Shown here piece after piece: positions 5,731 through 6,213 of a stretch of DNA of 6,213 bases (position 1 is its first letter; every line of letters begins with the position of its first letter). The notes beneath the pieces were generated by a model that did not search any database, was not told where the DNA came from, and saw only the letters and a program-made list of their open reading frames with translations. The translations under genes and the position numbers were made by a program. Origin of the DNA: Bacteroidota bacterium (GTDB lineage Bacteria; Bacteroidota; Ignavibacteria; Ignavibacteriales; Melioribacteraceae); the NCBI GenBank assembly GCA_023381535.1, contig JAMCSN010000070.1, positions 1-6,213 on the forward strand, read 5' to 3'.

Positions 5731-6213
5731 ATGGAAGTGATCAAGTACACGGATGAATGGAAAGAGAAGTGGGATAAATTCGTCCTCCAGTCGAACAACG
5801 GAACAATGTTTCATCTTCAAAAATTTTTTGATTATCACACATCGGGTAAATTCAAGTTTGATCATTTGATGTTTGTTCACAAAGGTGAAATAGCTGCTCT
5901 ACTTCCCGGCAGATTAACGAACGGATATTTTGAATCACCGGTTGGCGCGAGCTACGGTTCCATCGTTACCAAAGACATTACATTTGCAGAGTCGATGGAA
6001 TTTGTTTCGCTCCTTCTTGATTACGGAAGGAAGAACGGAATTAAAGAGTTCGAACTAACCCCAGCTCCGATGATTTACGAAACCTTTCAAAATCAGAATC
6101 TCGATTTCGCGATGTTGTGGCAAGGGTTTTCATTCAAGCTGCATTACATTTCCAGCGCGATTAAACTTGATAAGAACAGAGACATCATCGAAAGATTTTC
6201 GCCGACGATTCGC
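5731..6213 (+). CDS. GNAT/FemAB-like acyltransferase, N-terminal part (runs off the window)
   Basis: A frame opens at the ATG at 5731 and continues without a stop to the last base, giving 161 residues. The N-terminus has a tryptophan-rich start (EWKEKWDKFV) followed by NNGTMFHLQKFFDYH. It then has a beta-strand pair ending in GEIAALLPG and a segment SPVGASYGSIV. This order resembles the first half of FemAB-like or BioF2-type GNAT proteins, in which the 'W-x-x-F-V, G-T-x-F-H' opening recurs. Relatives transfer amino acids or acyl groups to cell-wall or cell-surface precursors using aminoacyl-tRNA or acyl-CoA. The catalytic second half lies outside the window, so substrate and activity cannot be judged. 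A promoter-like site precedes it, and it is probably not part of the upstream operon. The coding call is secure; the family assignment is moderate. Confidence 0.72.
   Translation, partial: MEVIKYTDEWKEKWDKFVLQSNNGTMFHLQKFFDYHTSGKFKFDHLMFVHKGEIAALLPGRLTNGYFESPVGASYGSIVTKDITFAESMEFVSLLLDYGRKNGIKEFELTPAPMIYETFQNQNLDFAMLWQGFSFKLHYISSAIKLDKNRDIIERFSPTIR

Overview
The window looks like a chromosomal fragment from a Gram-negative member of the Bacteroidota/Chlorobiota/Ignavibacteriota group, and an Ignavibacteria-like organism is my best guess. The reasons are moderately AT-rich coding DNA, signal peptides cleaved at A|Q, tight gene packing without clear Shine-Dalgarno sites, an Asp-box protein with a FlgD-like C-terminal domain of the kind used for type IX secretion (T9SS) cargo, and two PorV/PorQ-type outer-membrane proteins. 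No rRNA, tRNA, CRISPR array, integrase or transposase is visible. All genes lie on the + strand.

Layout: (1) bases 1-108 are the C-terminal end of a probable outer-membrane barrel protein, possibly DUF1207. (2) 110-1105 is an intact site-2-protease-like M50 membrane metalloprotease with HEFGH and LDGGH motifs. (3) 1106-1298 is a non-coding gap with two perfect 12-bp palindromes and only a weak promoter candidate. (4) 1299-2120 is a lipoprotein with two Asp/Gly-rich 'GDGIY' modules. (5) 2120-3711 encodes a secreted Asp-box protein with a FlgD-like tail, broken into two frames near 2377-2421. (6) 3714-4721 and 4732-5631 are two tandem PorV/PorQ-like proteins. (7) 5669-5699 is a promoter-like site ahead of a GNAT/FemAB-like acyltransferase (5731 onward) that runs off the window.

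Genes 4 to 6 overlap or are separated by at most 10 bp and form a likely operon: a surface lipoprotein, an exported Asp-box protein with a sorting-type tail, and two outer-membrane proteins from the family that shuttles T9SS cargo. A dedicated cargo-plus-carrier cassette is plausible but inferred.

The most striking observation is an exact 45-bp inverted copy: bases 604-648, inside the M50 gene, recur as the reverse complement at 2377-2421, exactly where the Asp-box gene loses its frame. Removing 44 bases there rejoins the two frames. This is either a real template-switch insertion that inactivated the gene, or an assembly or amplification artefact. It should be resolved before the two halves are treated as separate genes.
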